A program made the translations under genes and the position numbers. This document shows, in pieces, positions 18,297 through 26,514 of a DNA stretch of 64,000 nt; the stretch's first letter is position 1; each line of letters opens with the position of its first letter. Origin of the DNA: Paenibacillus shirakamiensis (GTDB lineage: Bacteria > Bacillota > Bacilli > Paenibacillales > Paenibacillaceae); NCBI RefSeq assembly GCF_017874255.1, contig NZ_JAGGLD010000003.1:372001-436000 (forward strand). The letters are read 5' to 3'. The notes beneath the pieces are model-generated. The model was not told the DNA's origin. It did not search any database and saw nothing but the letters and a program-made list of their open reading frames with translations.

Positions 18297-19694
18297 TTAC
18301 ATACGTTGTGTCGACTTTGATGCTTGATGCTGAATAAGACTCATTTGTTCAGGATAGCCATAGGTCCCATGCTCACTAATATCCAGCCCCATCATTTCTT
18401 CTTCTTCAGTTACACGAATCCCGATGATATACTTCATAGCCCCAATTACTAAGAAGGACACGACAAATACAAATGCAAAAGTACCGAGTACGCCAATAGC
18501 CTGAATGCCTAATTGGCCTAAGCCTCCTCCATAGAACAATCCCGCCTTGCCTACACCTGTAGTAGCTACTAATTCTGGGGTAGCGAATAAGCCTGTCGAC
18601 AGCGCTCCCCATACACCCGCCAGACCATGAACAGAGAAAGCAGAGATCGGATCATCAATTCCCGCGCGTTCTAACCACTTTCCAGTGAAGAAAGCGATAA
18701 TGCCTGCTACGGCTCCAATGATTACGGCAGCCCAAGGAGTAACAAATGCGCAAGATCCCGTAATCGCTACGAATGCTGCTAATACCCCATTAAGCATGCT
18801 TTGAATATCGGACTTCCCTGCAACAGCCCAGGAGATGAATAATGCGGCAAGGGCTCCGGCAGCGGCGGCAATGTTCGTAGTAAGCGCAACATAACCAAAG
18901 AACCCATTCCCAAGTGGAGTCAAAGCACTTCCCGGATTGAAACCAAACCATCCGATCCAGATAATAATGACACCTAATACGGTCAACACTTGATTATGAC
19001 CAGAGATTACATTAGGTTTACCTTCCTTATTATATTTGCCTAGACGAGGTCTAAGAAGAATTGTCGCTGCTAATGCCGCTGTAGCACCAGTTAAATGGAC
19101 TACCGTAGAACCCGCGTAATCCTGCATACCCAAGCTTCCTAACCAGCCACCACCCCATACCCAATGAGCAACAATTGGATAGATGAAGACGATAAAGATC
19201 GTTCCAAAAATTATATACACGCTCAGCTTCGCTCTTTCAGCCATCCCGCCGCAAGCAATAGCGAGCGATACCGCAGCAAATGAAAGCTGGAATAAAAATT
19301 TCACATTTAATGAGACATCAGAAAAAGCTAATGACCTGAAGGATGCCGCTGCATCATCTCCGCTGAATAAGAACCCTGTCGTTCCCCAGAAGCTATTCCC
19401 GTTCCCGAATCCAAGGGCAAAGCCAGCAGCCCAGAAAGCAATTACAGAAATACCCAACGTAAGTACAGTTTTGCCTGCAACATGTCCGGCATTCTTCATC
19501 CGAACGGATCCTGCTTCAAGAAGTGCAAATCCAGCTTGCATGAAAAATACGAGCAGTGCTGCTAAGAATACGAATAAGGTATTAAGTCCCACCTGTAGCA
19601 CAGGTGTCGTTACTTCATTCGCCGCAAATGCGGATACTGGAAAAGCTAAAACCAAAAACAAGGTAATCAGGCCGACTATCCACGATCTCTTCAT
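18297..19694 (-). CDS. amtB: Ammonium transporter (Amt/Rh family)
   Basis: A 465-residue channel for ammonium/ammonia uptake. A cleavable-type N-terminal segment ending VSAFA-A precedes eleven membrane helices. The pore twin histidines lie in HLTGATAA and HGLAGVWG. The cytosolic C-terminal tail (about 420-465) includes the GLDISEHG(T) motif that transmits PII control. ATG 19694 lies 10 bases after GGGAG; GTG and TTG codons 9 and 6 bases upstream are alternatives. No glnK follows, as it does in many bacteria including Bacillus; instead a GlnD-like transferase follows. A sigma-A promoter and a perfect TnrA/GlnR site lie just upstream. Confidence 0.93.
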   Translation of the reverse strand: MKRSWIVGLITLFLVLAFPVSAFAANEVTTPVLQVGLNTLFVFLAALLVFFMQAGFALLEAGSVRMKNAGHVAGKTVLTLGISVIAFWAAGFALGFGNGNSFWGTTGFLFSGDDAAASFRSLAFSDVSLNVKFLFQLSFAAVSLAIACGGMAERAKLSVYIIFGTIFIVFIYPIVAHWVWGGGWLGSLGMQDYAGSTVVHLTGATAALAATILLRPRLGKYNKEGKPNVISGHNQVLTVLGVIIIWIGWFGFNPGSALTPLGNGFFGYVALTTNIAAAAGALAALFISWAVAGKSDIQSMLNGVLAAFVAITGSCAFVTPWAAVIIGAVAGIIAFFTGKWLERAGIDDPISAFSVHGLAGVWGALSTGLFATPELVATTGVGKAGLFYGGGLGQLGIQAIGVLGTFAFVFVVSFLVIGAMKYIIGIRVTEEEEMMGLDISEHGTYGYPEQMSLIQHQASKSTQRM

Positions 19695-19711
19695 TAACAA
19701 CACACTCCCAA

Positions 19712-19728
19712 TGTCATATTATCTAACA
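19712..19728 (-). promoter_or_regulatory. TnrA/GlnR-type nitrogen-control site upstream of amtB
   Basis: Reading the minus strand, TGTTAGATAATATGACA is an exact fit to the consensus TGTNA-N7-TNACA. It lies 18 bases before the amtB start and downstream of the predicted transcription start (about +14 to +30), a position suited to repression by GlnR or TnrA rather than activation. Confidence 0.75.
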
Positions 19729-19748
19729 TAGTTTCTCTGATTAATGTG

Positions 19749-19778
19749 ATTATACGCTGGATTATTCTTGAATGACAA
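19749..19778 (-). promoter_or_regulatory. Sigma-A promoter of the amtB operon
   Basis: On the minus strand TTGTCA (19773-19778) and TATAAT (19749-19754) are separated by 18 bases. The predicted start is near 19742, about 48 bases before the amtB ATG. Confidence 0.7.
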
Positions 19779-19969
19779 TATATTTTTCATTAAATATCTA
19801 ATAAAATAGTTTATATAACATGAAATGTAATGTATTATCTTATATTTTTTATATTATTCTACCTTATGAAAGTATGACGTTTGACTGTATACTTTAGAAT
19901 CGTGTATCATACCTTTTATAAGGTGTAAATAGAGATATAGGAATGGAATATAGGGGAGGAATGATTGTA

Positions 19970-20410
19970 TTGGAGGATATGAAGCTGTACCGCATAGGCG
20001 AACTTGCCAAAATTGCCGGTGTAAGTGAACGGACTATCGATTATTACACAAAAATGTCCTTGATCATTCCGGAGACACGCACACAAAAGAACTACAGGCT
20101 CTATTCTTCTGAAACCTTGAACAGGCTCGAACGTATTAATCAGATGAAACAAGAGAAATATACGTTGGAAGAAATACGAGCGAAGCTTGAACTTTGGAAT
20201 GATGTTACTGACGAAACCGACGTCACTAACAAACTAAGCGCCTTGGAAATGCATATGCAGCAGCTTGAGCGGGAAGTGAAAGAACTTGAACCGATTATCT
20301 CACAACTGAAGCCCGGCCAAGCCAATCGCGCCTATACCCACTTGGTGCCCCAGAGCCTTGCTTGCATCGAAGCCATCCGTATTCTTCTCAATCATGGACC
20401 TTTTACTTAA
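19970..20410 (+). CDS. MerR family transcriptional regulator
   Basis: A 146-residue DNA-binding protein with the MerR winged helix at the N-terminus (KLYRIGELAKIAGVSERTID, then YTKMSLI and NYRLYSSE) and a coiled-coil dimerisation helix at about 85-120. The C-terminus is short and has no cysteine cluster or drug-binding domain, so the signal is not evident. GGGGAGGA at 19953-19960 fits best with TTG 19970; ATG 19961 is too close and ATG 19979 is also possible. It sits 24 bp before the zinc peptidase gene on the same strand, so the two are probably co-transcribed. It is not GlnR: the recognition helices differ. Confidence 0.85.
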   Translation: MEDMKLYRIGELAKIAGVSERTIDYYTKMSLIIPETRTQKNYRLYSSETLNRLERINQMKQEKYTLEEIRAKLELWNDVTDETDVTNKLSALEMHMQQLEREVKELEPIISQLKPGQANRAYTHLVPQSLACIEAIRILLNHGPFT

Positions 20411-20434
20411 AACTTACGGCTGGAGGAGTGTACT

Positions 20435-21115
20435 ATGTATTTTGGTGGTATGTATATATTAATTATCGCGGCGTTCATCTTATCCTTATGGGCTCAATTT
20501 AGAGTTAAAGGTACCTTTAACAAATGGACCAAGGTTCAAAATTATCGGGGCATGACGGGGCAAGAAGCCGCAAGACATATGCTCGATACCAATGGACTCC
20601 ACGATGTACCTGTTGAACCTGTGCGTGGAAGCCTGACTGACCATTATGACCCCATTCACCGTGTCGTGAGGTTATCTGAACCTGTCTATTATGAAAATAC
20701 AATTTCGGCTCTCGCTGTGGCTTGTCACGAAGTGGGTCATGCGATACAGCATAAAGAACATTATCCGATGTTAGTGCTTCGTCACCGTATCTTCCCTGTA
20801 GTGAATTTCGCTTCAGGTATTGCTCCCTTCATGTTGCTTGCAGGCTTCATCTTTAGCTTCAACAACCTAATAGGACTAGGTATTATCTTTTTCTCCGTAG
20901 CTGTAGCATTTCAATTGATTACACTACCTGTAGAATTTAATGCCAGTAACCGCGCCCGTGAAGTCATGGTGTCTGAAGGTTATATTACGAATGAAGAGGA
21001 ACGCGGTGTAGCTAAAGTCTTAAATGCTGCTGCACTTACTTATGTAGCTGCTGCTTTAGTTTCTTTATTGGAACTGATTCGCTACATTCTCATCTTCACT
21101 AACAATCGCGATTAA
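20435..21115 (+). CDS. YugP-type neutral zinc metallopeptidase
   Basis: A 226-residue membrane protein of the zinc-dependent peptidase family that includes B. subtilis YugP. It has an N-terminal helix, the catalytic HEVGH motif at 98-102 (ACHEVGHAIQHKEHYP), then two or three more membrane helices and the EFNASNRAREV segment that holds the third ligand region. The catalytic site is placed at the inner membrane. Substrates are unknown. It follows a MerR gene and ends at a strong terminator. Confidence 0.88.
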   Translation: MYFGGMYILIIAAFILSLWAQFRVKGTFNKWTKVQNYRGMTGQEAARHMLDTNGLHDVPVEPVRGSLTDHYDPIHRVVRLSEPVYYENTISALAVACHEVGHAIQHKEHYPMLVLRHRIFPVVNFASGIAPFMLLAGFIFSFNNLIGLGIIFFSVAVAFQLITLPVEFNASNRAREVMVSEGYITNEEERGVAKVLNAAALTYVAAALVSLLELIRYILIFTNNRD

Positions 21116-21140
21116 TAAAATTAGCCTAATATAAAAAGAA

Positions 21141-21180
21141 AAAAGAACACTCTACCTTATTACAGGTGAGTGTTCTTTTT
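21141..21180. terminator. Bidirectional terminator between yugP-like gene and LysR gene
   Basis: AAAAGAACACTC pairs with GAGTGTTCTTTT around a 16-base loop. A and T flanks allow termination in both directions, serving the convergent genes. Confidence 0.85.
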
Positions 21181-21230
21181 ATATATCCATATCATTTTAT
21201 ATTTCTACATCATTTTATATTTCCATATCC

Positions 21231-22148
21231 TTATTTGAATTCATTCCTGCTATCTCCATGAACCTTGAAATACTCCAACAAAAAATTTCTAAAGGATTGA
21301 GCAACAAGAGGAAGTTTGTCATCCGAACGATGAATGAGGCCAATAGTTCTTGTGATTTTCGGCGCCGCGATGTGAACTCTTGCAGGCTGCAAGCGATGAT
21401 TGGTCTCGTATAAGGCCATCTCAGGTAATATGCTTACGCCCATCCCTGCAGCTACAAGTCCGCGTATTGTATCTGTCTCTTCACTTTCAAATGCAATTTT
21501 GGGCGTAAAGCCCGCCTCAATACACGCTTTCCATACAATCGGCCTTAATGAATATCCTTCACTAAAAAGAATAAATGGTTCGTCTTTTAGCTGATTCAGA
21601 TGAATTGTCTCTTCTCCAGCCAGAGGATGAGCCGAGGGTACAATCGCCACTAGTTCCTCGGTCAGCATAAGATTTCCTTCAACATGTTCATGACTCTCTG
21701 GAAAGGGAGAGATAAAAGCAAGATCCACTTCAGCACTGACTACATCACGAATGAGCGAGGGGAACATCCCTTGCTTGAACCGGAATTTGACATTAGGATA
21801 GCGTTTACGAAATTCGGCCACAAGGCTCGGTATGAGATGACTCCCTAAGCTATGAGGGAAACCTAGCCGAATTTCGCCTAATTCCGGATCTAAAAATTCA
21901 TGCACCTCATCCACTGCACGATCCAAATCTTTGAGGATAGTCTCAATTCGACTACAGAACAGTTGCCCTACGGCCGTCAAATGAACATTTCTTCCCTTTT
22001 GAATAAATAAATCCACTCCCAACTCTTCCTCGAGTTGATGAATCTGACGGCTCACCGCAGATTGTGCCACATGAAGTTCTTCAGCAGCTTGGGTTACATG
22101 TTCTCGCTGAGCGACTTTCACAAAATATAAAAGTTGTCTAAGCTCCAC
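21231..22148 (-). CDS. LysR family regulator, GltC-like
   Basis: A 305-residue LysR-type regulator. The N-terminal helix-turn-helix (residues 1-60) and much of the effector domain closely resemble B. subtilis GltC, the glutamate synthase activator: MELRQLLYFVKVAQREHV, HVAQSAVSRQI, EFLDPELG, GFPHSLGSHLIPS and GLVAAGMGVSILPE all have counterparts. That resemblance is from memory. No gltAB genes adjoin it here, so it may act at a distance or be a paralogue with another target. It lies among nitrogen-related genes (amtB is 2 kb away). It is transcribed alone. Confidence 0.85.
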   Translation of the reverse strand: MELRQLLYFVKVAQREHVTQAAEELHVAQSAVSRQIHQLEEELGVDLFIQKGRNVHLTAVGQLFCSRIETILKDLDRAVDEVHEFLDPELGEIRLGFPHSLGSHLIPSLVAEFRKRYPNVKFRFKQGMFPSLIRDVVSAEVDLAFISPFPESHEHVEGNLMLTEELVAIVPSAHPLAGEETIHLNQLKDEPFILFSEGYSLRPIVWKACIEAGFTPKIAFESEETDTIRGLVAAGMGVSILPEMALYETNHRLQPARVHIAAPKITRTIGLIHRSDDKLPLVAQSFRNFLLEYFKVHGDSRNEFK

Positions 22149-22197
22149 TCTTTTTATCGCTCCATTCTTACTTCAACCTACTCCTAAACTTAACTGC

Positions 22198-22812
22198 CTA
22201 TTTATATTCTTTTCGCCTGGACGGGGTCAATCGAACAAGTAACCCATAGATAAAGAATCCACCTATTAATCCCCCAAAATGCGCCACCCAGTTCACGCTG
22301 CTCATCGTGATTGAGAAGACAATTCCAACTATTAAAATGGCATATAACGTCTTGCGAGAAGACTCATCCATGAGAGAACGCTGAAAAAAGGCAATGTACA
22401 GAAAAGCTCCATAGACTCCATAGATGGAACCCGAAGCCCCCACAGTGAGTAGCAGGTCCATATTATGATTACTCATCGCCACACTTAATATATTGCCAAT
22501 AACACCGCTAGCCAGATACAGTATCGCATATCTCCACCAGCCAAGCAGGCGCTCCAATGGCGGGGTAAAGACTAAGATAGCGAAGCAATTAAATAACAAA
22601 TGTTCGAATCCACTGTGCAAAAATATGGAGGCTACGTGTCGCCAAGATTGATTAGCATATTCATCCCCATTCGTCACAGCTCCATACTTGAGTAGATCCC
22701 CTCCATCCAGTAGAACAAGTAAATACATCACCAGGTTAAGAACGAGAATAAGCGAAGTAACGGGGTACGAACGAACATAACTTCTCCAATTTTCATAACG
22801 AATAAAAATCAT
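22198..22812 (-). CDS. Rhomboid family intramembrane serine protease
   Basis: A 204-residue six-helix protein. The catalytic serine is in GASGSIYG (about 127-134) and the catalytic histidine in WVAHFGGLIGG near 175. The L1-loop region and the HSGFEHLLFN motif near 67-76, with its conserved histidine and asparagine, are also present. These match active rhomboids of the minimal bacterial form with no TPR extension as seen in B. subtilis GluP. It is divergent from tpx. Confidence 0.9.
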   Translation of the reverse strand: MIFIRYENWRSYVRSYPVTSLILVLNLVMYLLVLLDGGDLLKYGAVTNGDEYANQSWRHVASIFLHSGFEHLLFNCFAILVFTPPLERLLGWWRYAILYLASGVIGNILSVAMSNHNMDLLLTVGASGSIYGVYGAFLYIAFFQRSLMDESSRKTLYAILIVGIVFSITMSSVNWVAHFGGLIGGFFIYGLLVRLTPSRRKEYK

Positions 22813-22850
22813 AAATTCACATCATCCTTTAGCCAATTGATTCCGAACAA

Positions 22851-22880
22851 TGGACAAGCCCTTTTGTAAAAGATTATAAT
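22851..22880 (+). promoter_or_regulatory. Predicted sigma-A promoter of tpx
   Basis: TGGACA at 22851-22856 and a perfect TATAAT at 22875-22880, with an 18-base spacer, lie 40 bases before the tpx start. Confidence 0.6.
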
Positions 22881-22919
22881 GGTTTTTGGTATGTAACACC
22901 AAATAAGGAGGAGATTCAT

Positions 22920-23438
22920 TTGGCACAAGAACGTAAAGAAGTCGCTACATTCAAAGGCAATCCGATCACACTTTTAGGTCCTGAATTAAAAGTTGGCGAT
23001 ACGGCTCCTGATTTCACATTGAACAAAAATCTTGTGGAGACGGTTACCCTTCAAGATTATGCGGGCAAAATCAAACTCATCAGTGTAGTCCCTTCCCTTG
23101 ATACAGGTGTATGTGACGCTCAGACTCGCCGTTTCAACGAAGAAGCCGATCGTCTTGGGGATAAAGTTACTATCCTTACAGTGAGTGCAGATCTTCCCTT
23201 TGCTCAAGCTCGCTGGTGCGGCGCTTCCGGTATTGAAGGCGTTATTACGCTTTCTGACTACAAAGATAACTCATTCGGAGAAGCTTATGGCGTGTTGATC
23301 AAAGAGTTCAGATTGGACTACCGTTCTATCTTTGTCGTAGATGCAGATAACACAATTCGTTACGTGGAATATTTGAACGAAATGACAGAGCACCCGAACT
23401 ACGATAAAGCTTTGGAAGCAGTAAAAGAGCTTCTCTAA
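22920..23438 (+). CDS. tpx: Thiol peroxidase (atypical 2-Cys peroxiredoxin)
   Basis: A 172-residue peroxidase that reduces hydrogen peroxide and alkyl hydroperoxides with thioredoxin. The peroxidatic cysteine is C65 in [14 protein letters not shown] and the resolving cysteine C100 in ARWCGASG, the Tpx pattern. Length and the GNPITLLG start are standard. The start codon is TTG 22920, eight bases after AAGGAGGAG. It has a strong promoter and a GC-rich terminator, so it is monocistronic. Confidence 0.95.
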   Translation: MAQERKEVATFKGNPITLLGPELKVGDTAPDFTLNKNLVETVTLQDYAGKIKLISVVPSLDTGVCDAQTRRFNEEADRLGDKVTILTVSADLPFAQARWCGASGIEGVITLSDYKDNSFGEAYGVLIKEFRLDYRSIFVVDADNTIRYVEYLNEMTEHPNYDKALEAVKELL

Positions 23439-23458
23439 TCCATCATAATGTTCAATAT

Positions 23459-23490
23459 AAGGCCGGGGAGACAGCTCCCCGGCCTTATTG
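23459..23490 (+). terminator. Terminator of tpx
   Basis: AAGGCCGGGGAG pairs with CTCCCCGGCCTT across ACAG, a very stable tetraloop stem. The following tract ATTGATG is only weakly U-rich. Confidence 0.75.
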
Positions 23491-23554
23491 ATGTACGTTT
23501 CATTATTGATGCTTCATTATTGATACTTTATTTTCATTATTGATGTATGTTTCG
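23485..23554. repeat. Four degenerate direct repeats of TTATTGATG
   Basis: Four copies of TTATTGAT[GA] occur at irregular 14-20 base spacing, with variable tails ending TTCA or TTCG. They fill the gap between tpx and the convergent DUF1499-like gene. No function is evident. Confidence 0.6.
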
Positions 23555-23568
23555 TATAAAGAAATAAT

Positions 23569-23964
23569 CTAGGATTCTGTTGTTTTGTATTGGCTAAGTT
23601 TCTTGTCCAGCACGCCGAATAATTGAACAATATTGCGATAGTTCGAACCTAAATCTCCCATGGAACCCCGAGAAGCTGAATAAATATCTACAGCCGTTCG
23701 GGTCGGGCCCGCAGCAATCACAGATACTGTAATATCCATCATTCGGCCAAAAGAACTACGCTTTTCAAGCAACACTTCTCCAACAGAAGGCACTTCATGA
23801 AGCAGCTTGTATCCTGGCACCTTTTTTAGTGTTGAGGATACTTCTTCCCAAGCTTTTTCACGGGATAACTGATAATATCTGGTTTTGAGTTCAGGCATTT
23901 TAGGACGATCACTACTTGCTTCTTGACTGCGTAATACTCCAGCTATATTTCTTTTAAGTGACAT
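23569..23964 (-). CDS. DUF1499-like protein
   Basis: A 131-residue protein whose C-terminal half resembles DUF1499: the pattern AVDIYSASRGSMGDLGSNY (about 90-108) matches the family's R-S-x-S-R-x-x-x-x-D-L-G-x-N core. It lacks a signal peptide; the N-terminus is polar. ATG 23964 follows GGAGGAGG, while an ATG ten codons upstream overlaps that site. The function of DUF1499 is unknown; some members sit near membrane or stress genes. It is monocistronic here. Confidence 0.75.
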   Translation of the reverse strand: MSLKRNIAGVLRSQEASSDRPKMPELKTRYYQLSREKAWEEVSSTLKKVPGYKLLHEVPSVGEVLLEKRSSFGRMMDITVSVIAAGPTRTAVDIYSASRGSMGDLGSNYRNIVQLFGVLDKKLSQYKTTES

Positions 23965-24113
23965 ATGTATTTCCTCCTCCACATCCCGGGACAATAATCA
24001 TCATTAAAGGGTTTTCGATACCTATAGTGTACCATTGTTAGCCCCCAAACAAAAGGAAGCCTCTCCCCTTCGTCCCATGAACAGAACCGTATGCTAAGAT
24101 GATCCAGGATTGT

Positions 24114-24150
24114 AAAAGAGCACTCACCTCCATAATCAGAAGGAGTGCTC
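24114..24150 (-). terminator. Terminator of the amino-acid ABC operon
   Basis: GAGCACTC and GAGTGCTC form an 8-bp stem followed on the minus strand by TTTTAC, 12 bp past the binding-protein stop. Confidence 0.75.
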
Positions 24151-24161
24151 GATAGGACGAC

Positions 24162-25043
24162 TTATTGTGCTTTTCCACCTTCGATGACTAAGGAATCGGT
24201 AAATCCTTCACCATAGACTTTATTTAACGTCTCCTTGTAAGCCTGATGAATAAATTTTTCTTTGCCCAATGTTTCAAGCTCCGTATTAATCCAGTCCTTA
24301 AGTGCCGTGTTCCCTTTAGCGACTGCGGGAGCTATGGTATCTTGACCACCGAATTCGGGAATGGTGACGGTAAACCCTGGATTGGATTTAGCCCAAGCAA
24401 TCACTTCCGTGTTATCGTTAGCAATCGCAGCACCCCGGCCATCTTTCAATGCAGCAAAAACCTCGGTGTACTGATCGAATTTCAGCAACTTGATATCGGG
24501 ATTGTTTTTGGTAAAATAGGTCTCGGCCGTTGTTCCTTTGGCAACAATCAGCTTCTTCCCGTCAGCTTTCAATTGATCAATCGAAGTAATCGGTGCTTTA
24601 TCTGGCGATACAATGCCAAAGCTTACTTTCATATAAGGATTGGCAAAATCCACTTTTTGTTTACGTTCATCCGTAACCGTGAAATTAGCCATAATGATAT
24701 CTACTTTATTGGATTCTAGGTAGGCCACACGGCTAGCTGCATCTACCAGTACAAATTCAACTTTCGACTCATCCCCTAATAGATCTTTCGCAAATCTCCT
24801 AGCAATATAGACGTCAAAACCTTGATTTTTGCCGCTAGAATCTACGTAACCAAAGGGAGGTTTATCCGCAAATACACCAATTCGGATCTTCCCTTTCTGC
24901 TTCAGTTCCTCTATGGAAGCAAATTTTCCCGAGCTTGACTTCGTTCCTCCACCACTATCTTTGTTACTCCCACATGCGGTGAAGCTCACCATTAACACTA
25001 CACTTGCCATAATGATTGACATCCGACTGACTAACTTCTTCAT
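24162..25043 (-). CDS. Amino-acid (probably cysteine/cystine) ABC transporter substrate-binding lipoprotein
   Basis: A 293-residue lipoprotein: signal peptide with lipobox VSFTAC (C24), then a Ser/Gly linker and a class 3 periplasmic-binding-protein fold. The motifs KIRIGVFADKPPFGYVD, GFDVYIARRFAKDLLG and VDIIMANFTVTDERK resemble CjaA-type cysteine-binding proteins and PEB1. This suggests cysteine or cystine, with acidic amino acids as the alternative. It is the promoter-distal gene of the permease-permease-ATPase-binding protein operon. A CymR-like sequence at the operon promoter agrees with sulfur control but is weak evidence. Confidence 0.88.
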   Translation of the reverse strand: MKKLVSRMSIIMASVVLMVSFTACGSNKDSGGGTKSSSGKFASIEELKQKGKIRIGVFADKPPFGYVDSSGKNQGFDVYIARRFAKDLLGDESKVEFVLVDAASRVAYLESNKVDIIMANFTVTDERKQKVDFANPYMKVSFGIVSPDKAPITSIDQLKADGKKLIVAKGTTAETYFTKNNPDIKLLKFDQYTEVFAALKDGRGAAIANDNTEVIAWAKSNPGFTVTIPEFGGQDTIAPAVAKGNTALKDWINTELETLGKEKFIHQAYKETLNKVYGEGFTDSLVIEGGKAQ

Positions 25044-25068
25044 AATTCCTATCTCCCCAATCTACGTA

Positions 25069-25815
25069 TTAATATTGAAAAATATCTAAAAATTGCTTCG
25101 CTCGCTCCGTTGTAGGATTCGTAAAAAAAAGTTCCGGCGTTGTTTCTTCGCAAATGAACCCTTGATCCATAAACACAATTCGGTCACCTACGGATCTGGC
25201 AAATCCCATTTCGTGAGTCACAATGATCATGGTCATACCTTGCCTCGCCAATCCTAAGATGACATCTAACACTTCTCTTACCATCTCGGGATCAAGCGAA
25301 GCCGTAACTTCGTCAAACAGCATCATTTCAGGCTTCATGCATAACGCACGGACAATCGCAATTCGTTGTTTTTGCCCTCCAGATAATTCTCTAGGATACG
25401 CCGATTTACGATTCAGCAATCCGACTCGTGTTAACAATTCTTCCGCGTGAGCCCTCGCCTCTTGCTTCTCTCTTCGCTGCACCTTCAGAGGTCCGAGTAA
25501 AATATTATCCATTACTGTCAGATGCGGAAAAAGCTCATAATTCTGAAACACCATTCCAATGTGTTGACGTATCTCTCTCCATACCGTCTTCCCCTTCGTC
25601 AAGGAATGACCTTGGTAGCTGATGTCCCCATGCTGTATCTCTTCTAATCCGTTCATACATCGAAGTAATGTACTTTTCCCACAGCCCGAAGGTCCAAGCA
25701 CTACGACCACTTCACCTTTATGCACCGTCAAATTAATCTGACGAAGGACGGGGGTATCGCCATAATATTTTTCGAGCCCTTTAACTTCAAGTAAAATATT
25801 TTCGCTGTGTTCCAA
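25069..25815 (-). CDS. Amino-acid ABC transporter ATP-binding protein
   Basis: A 248-residue polar amino-acid-type ATPase (GlnQ/TcyC class). Walker A is GPSGCGKST (41-49), the Q-loop [10 protein letters not shown], the signature LSGGQKQR, and Walker [14 protein letters not shown], followed by the switch histidine in IIVTHEM. It lies 25 bp upstream of the binding-protein gene and 18 bp downstream of a permease gene. It energises import by the two adjacent permeases. Confidence 0.95.
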   Translation of the reverse strand: MEHSENILLEVKGLEKYYGDTPVLRQINLTVHKGEVVVVLGPSGCGKSTLLRCMNGLEEIQHGDISYQGHSLTKGKTVWREIRQHIGMVFQNYELFPHLTVMDNILLGPLKVQRREKQEARAHAEELLTRVGLLNRKSAYPRELSGGQKQRIAIVRALCMKPEMMLFDEVTASLDPEMVREVLDVILGLARQGMTMIIVTHEMGFARSVGDRIVFMDQGFICEETTPELFFTNPTTERAKQFLDIFQY

Positions 25816-25833
25816 TGCCTTTTACGCCCTCCT

Positions 25834-26514
25834 TCATAAGCTGTGCCATTTAAGTTCATATTTCTTAGCTAGTCTAGACAAGGGATAGCAGATAATAAAA
25901 TATAGAATAAAGATGAAACCATACACCCAAAACGATGCATTAGGTGCTTTAATTACACCGATTTCTATAATTTGCTGGCCAATTTTGACGACCTCAATAA
26001 CGCCGATAAGTACCACAAGGGACGTCGTCTTGATCATTCGAGTAGCGAGATTAATCATGCCTGGGAGCACGCGTCGCACAGCCTGGGGAATTAAAATATA
26101 GCGGTACAACTGCATATAACTGAACCCCAGAGCTTTCCCTGTCTCCACTTGATGTCTAGGTAGAGATTCCAAAGCTCCACGGACTAAATCTCCCACTTCG
26201 GCGGCTCCCCATAGACTGAAGACAACTATCGAAGTGAACTCACCACTTACCTCGATCTGGAGCGCTGGCGTTAGCCCAAAATGCACAACCCATAACCAGA
26301 CCAAAATTGGTATAATTCTGAACATTTCAAGGTATACCCTAAGCAGCAAACGAATGATTGCGGGTGCCGAAGTACGCAGTAACCCCATGATCCCTCCGCT
26401 CAGCGTACTAAAAATTATAGAGCTAAATGCTATTGTGATAGTCACCCCTAGTCCACCTAGCAATCGTTCAAAATTGGAGCCTTCAAACAATACCTCAACG
26501 CCCAAACTCTGCAA
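25834..26514 (-). CDS. Amino-acid ABC transporter permease (distal)
   Basis: A 226-residue HisMQ-type permease with five membrane helices. The EAA-type cytoplasmic loop (ESLPRHQVETGKALGFSYMQ, then LIPQAVRRVLPG) contacts the ATPase. The start is TTG 26514, seven bases after GGAGG. It overlaps the upstream permease gene by 20 bp, so the two are translationally coupled and likely form a heterodimer. Confidence 0.93.
   Translation of the reverse strand: MQSLGVEVLFEGSNFERLLGGLGVTITIAFSSIIFSTLSGGIMGLLRTSAPAIIRLLLRVYLEMFRIIPILVWLWVVHFGLTPALQIEVSGEFTSIVVFSLWGAAEVGDLVRGALESLPRHQVETGKALGFSYMQLYRYILIPQAVRRVLPGMINLATRMIKTTSLVVLIGVIEVVKIGQQIIEIGVIKAPNASFWVYGFIFILYFIICYPLSRLAKKYELKWHSL

Noticed and set aside
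19183..19731. 182-codon plus-strand frame opposite amtB
   Set aside because: It is antisense to membrane helices of amtB, has no binding site and runs across the nitrogen-control site.
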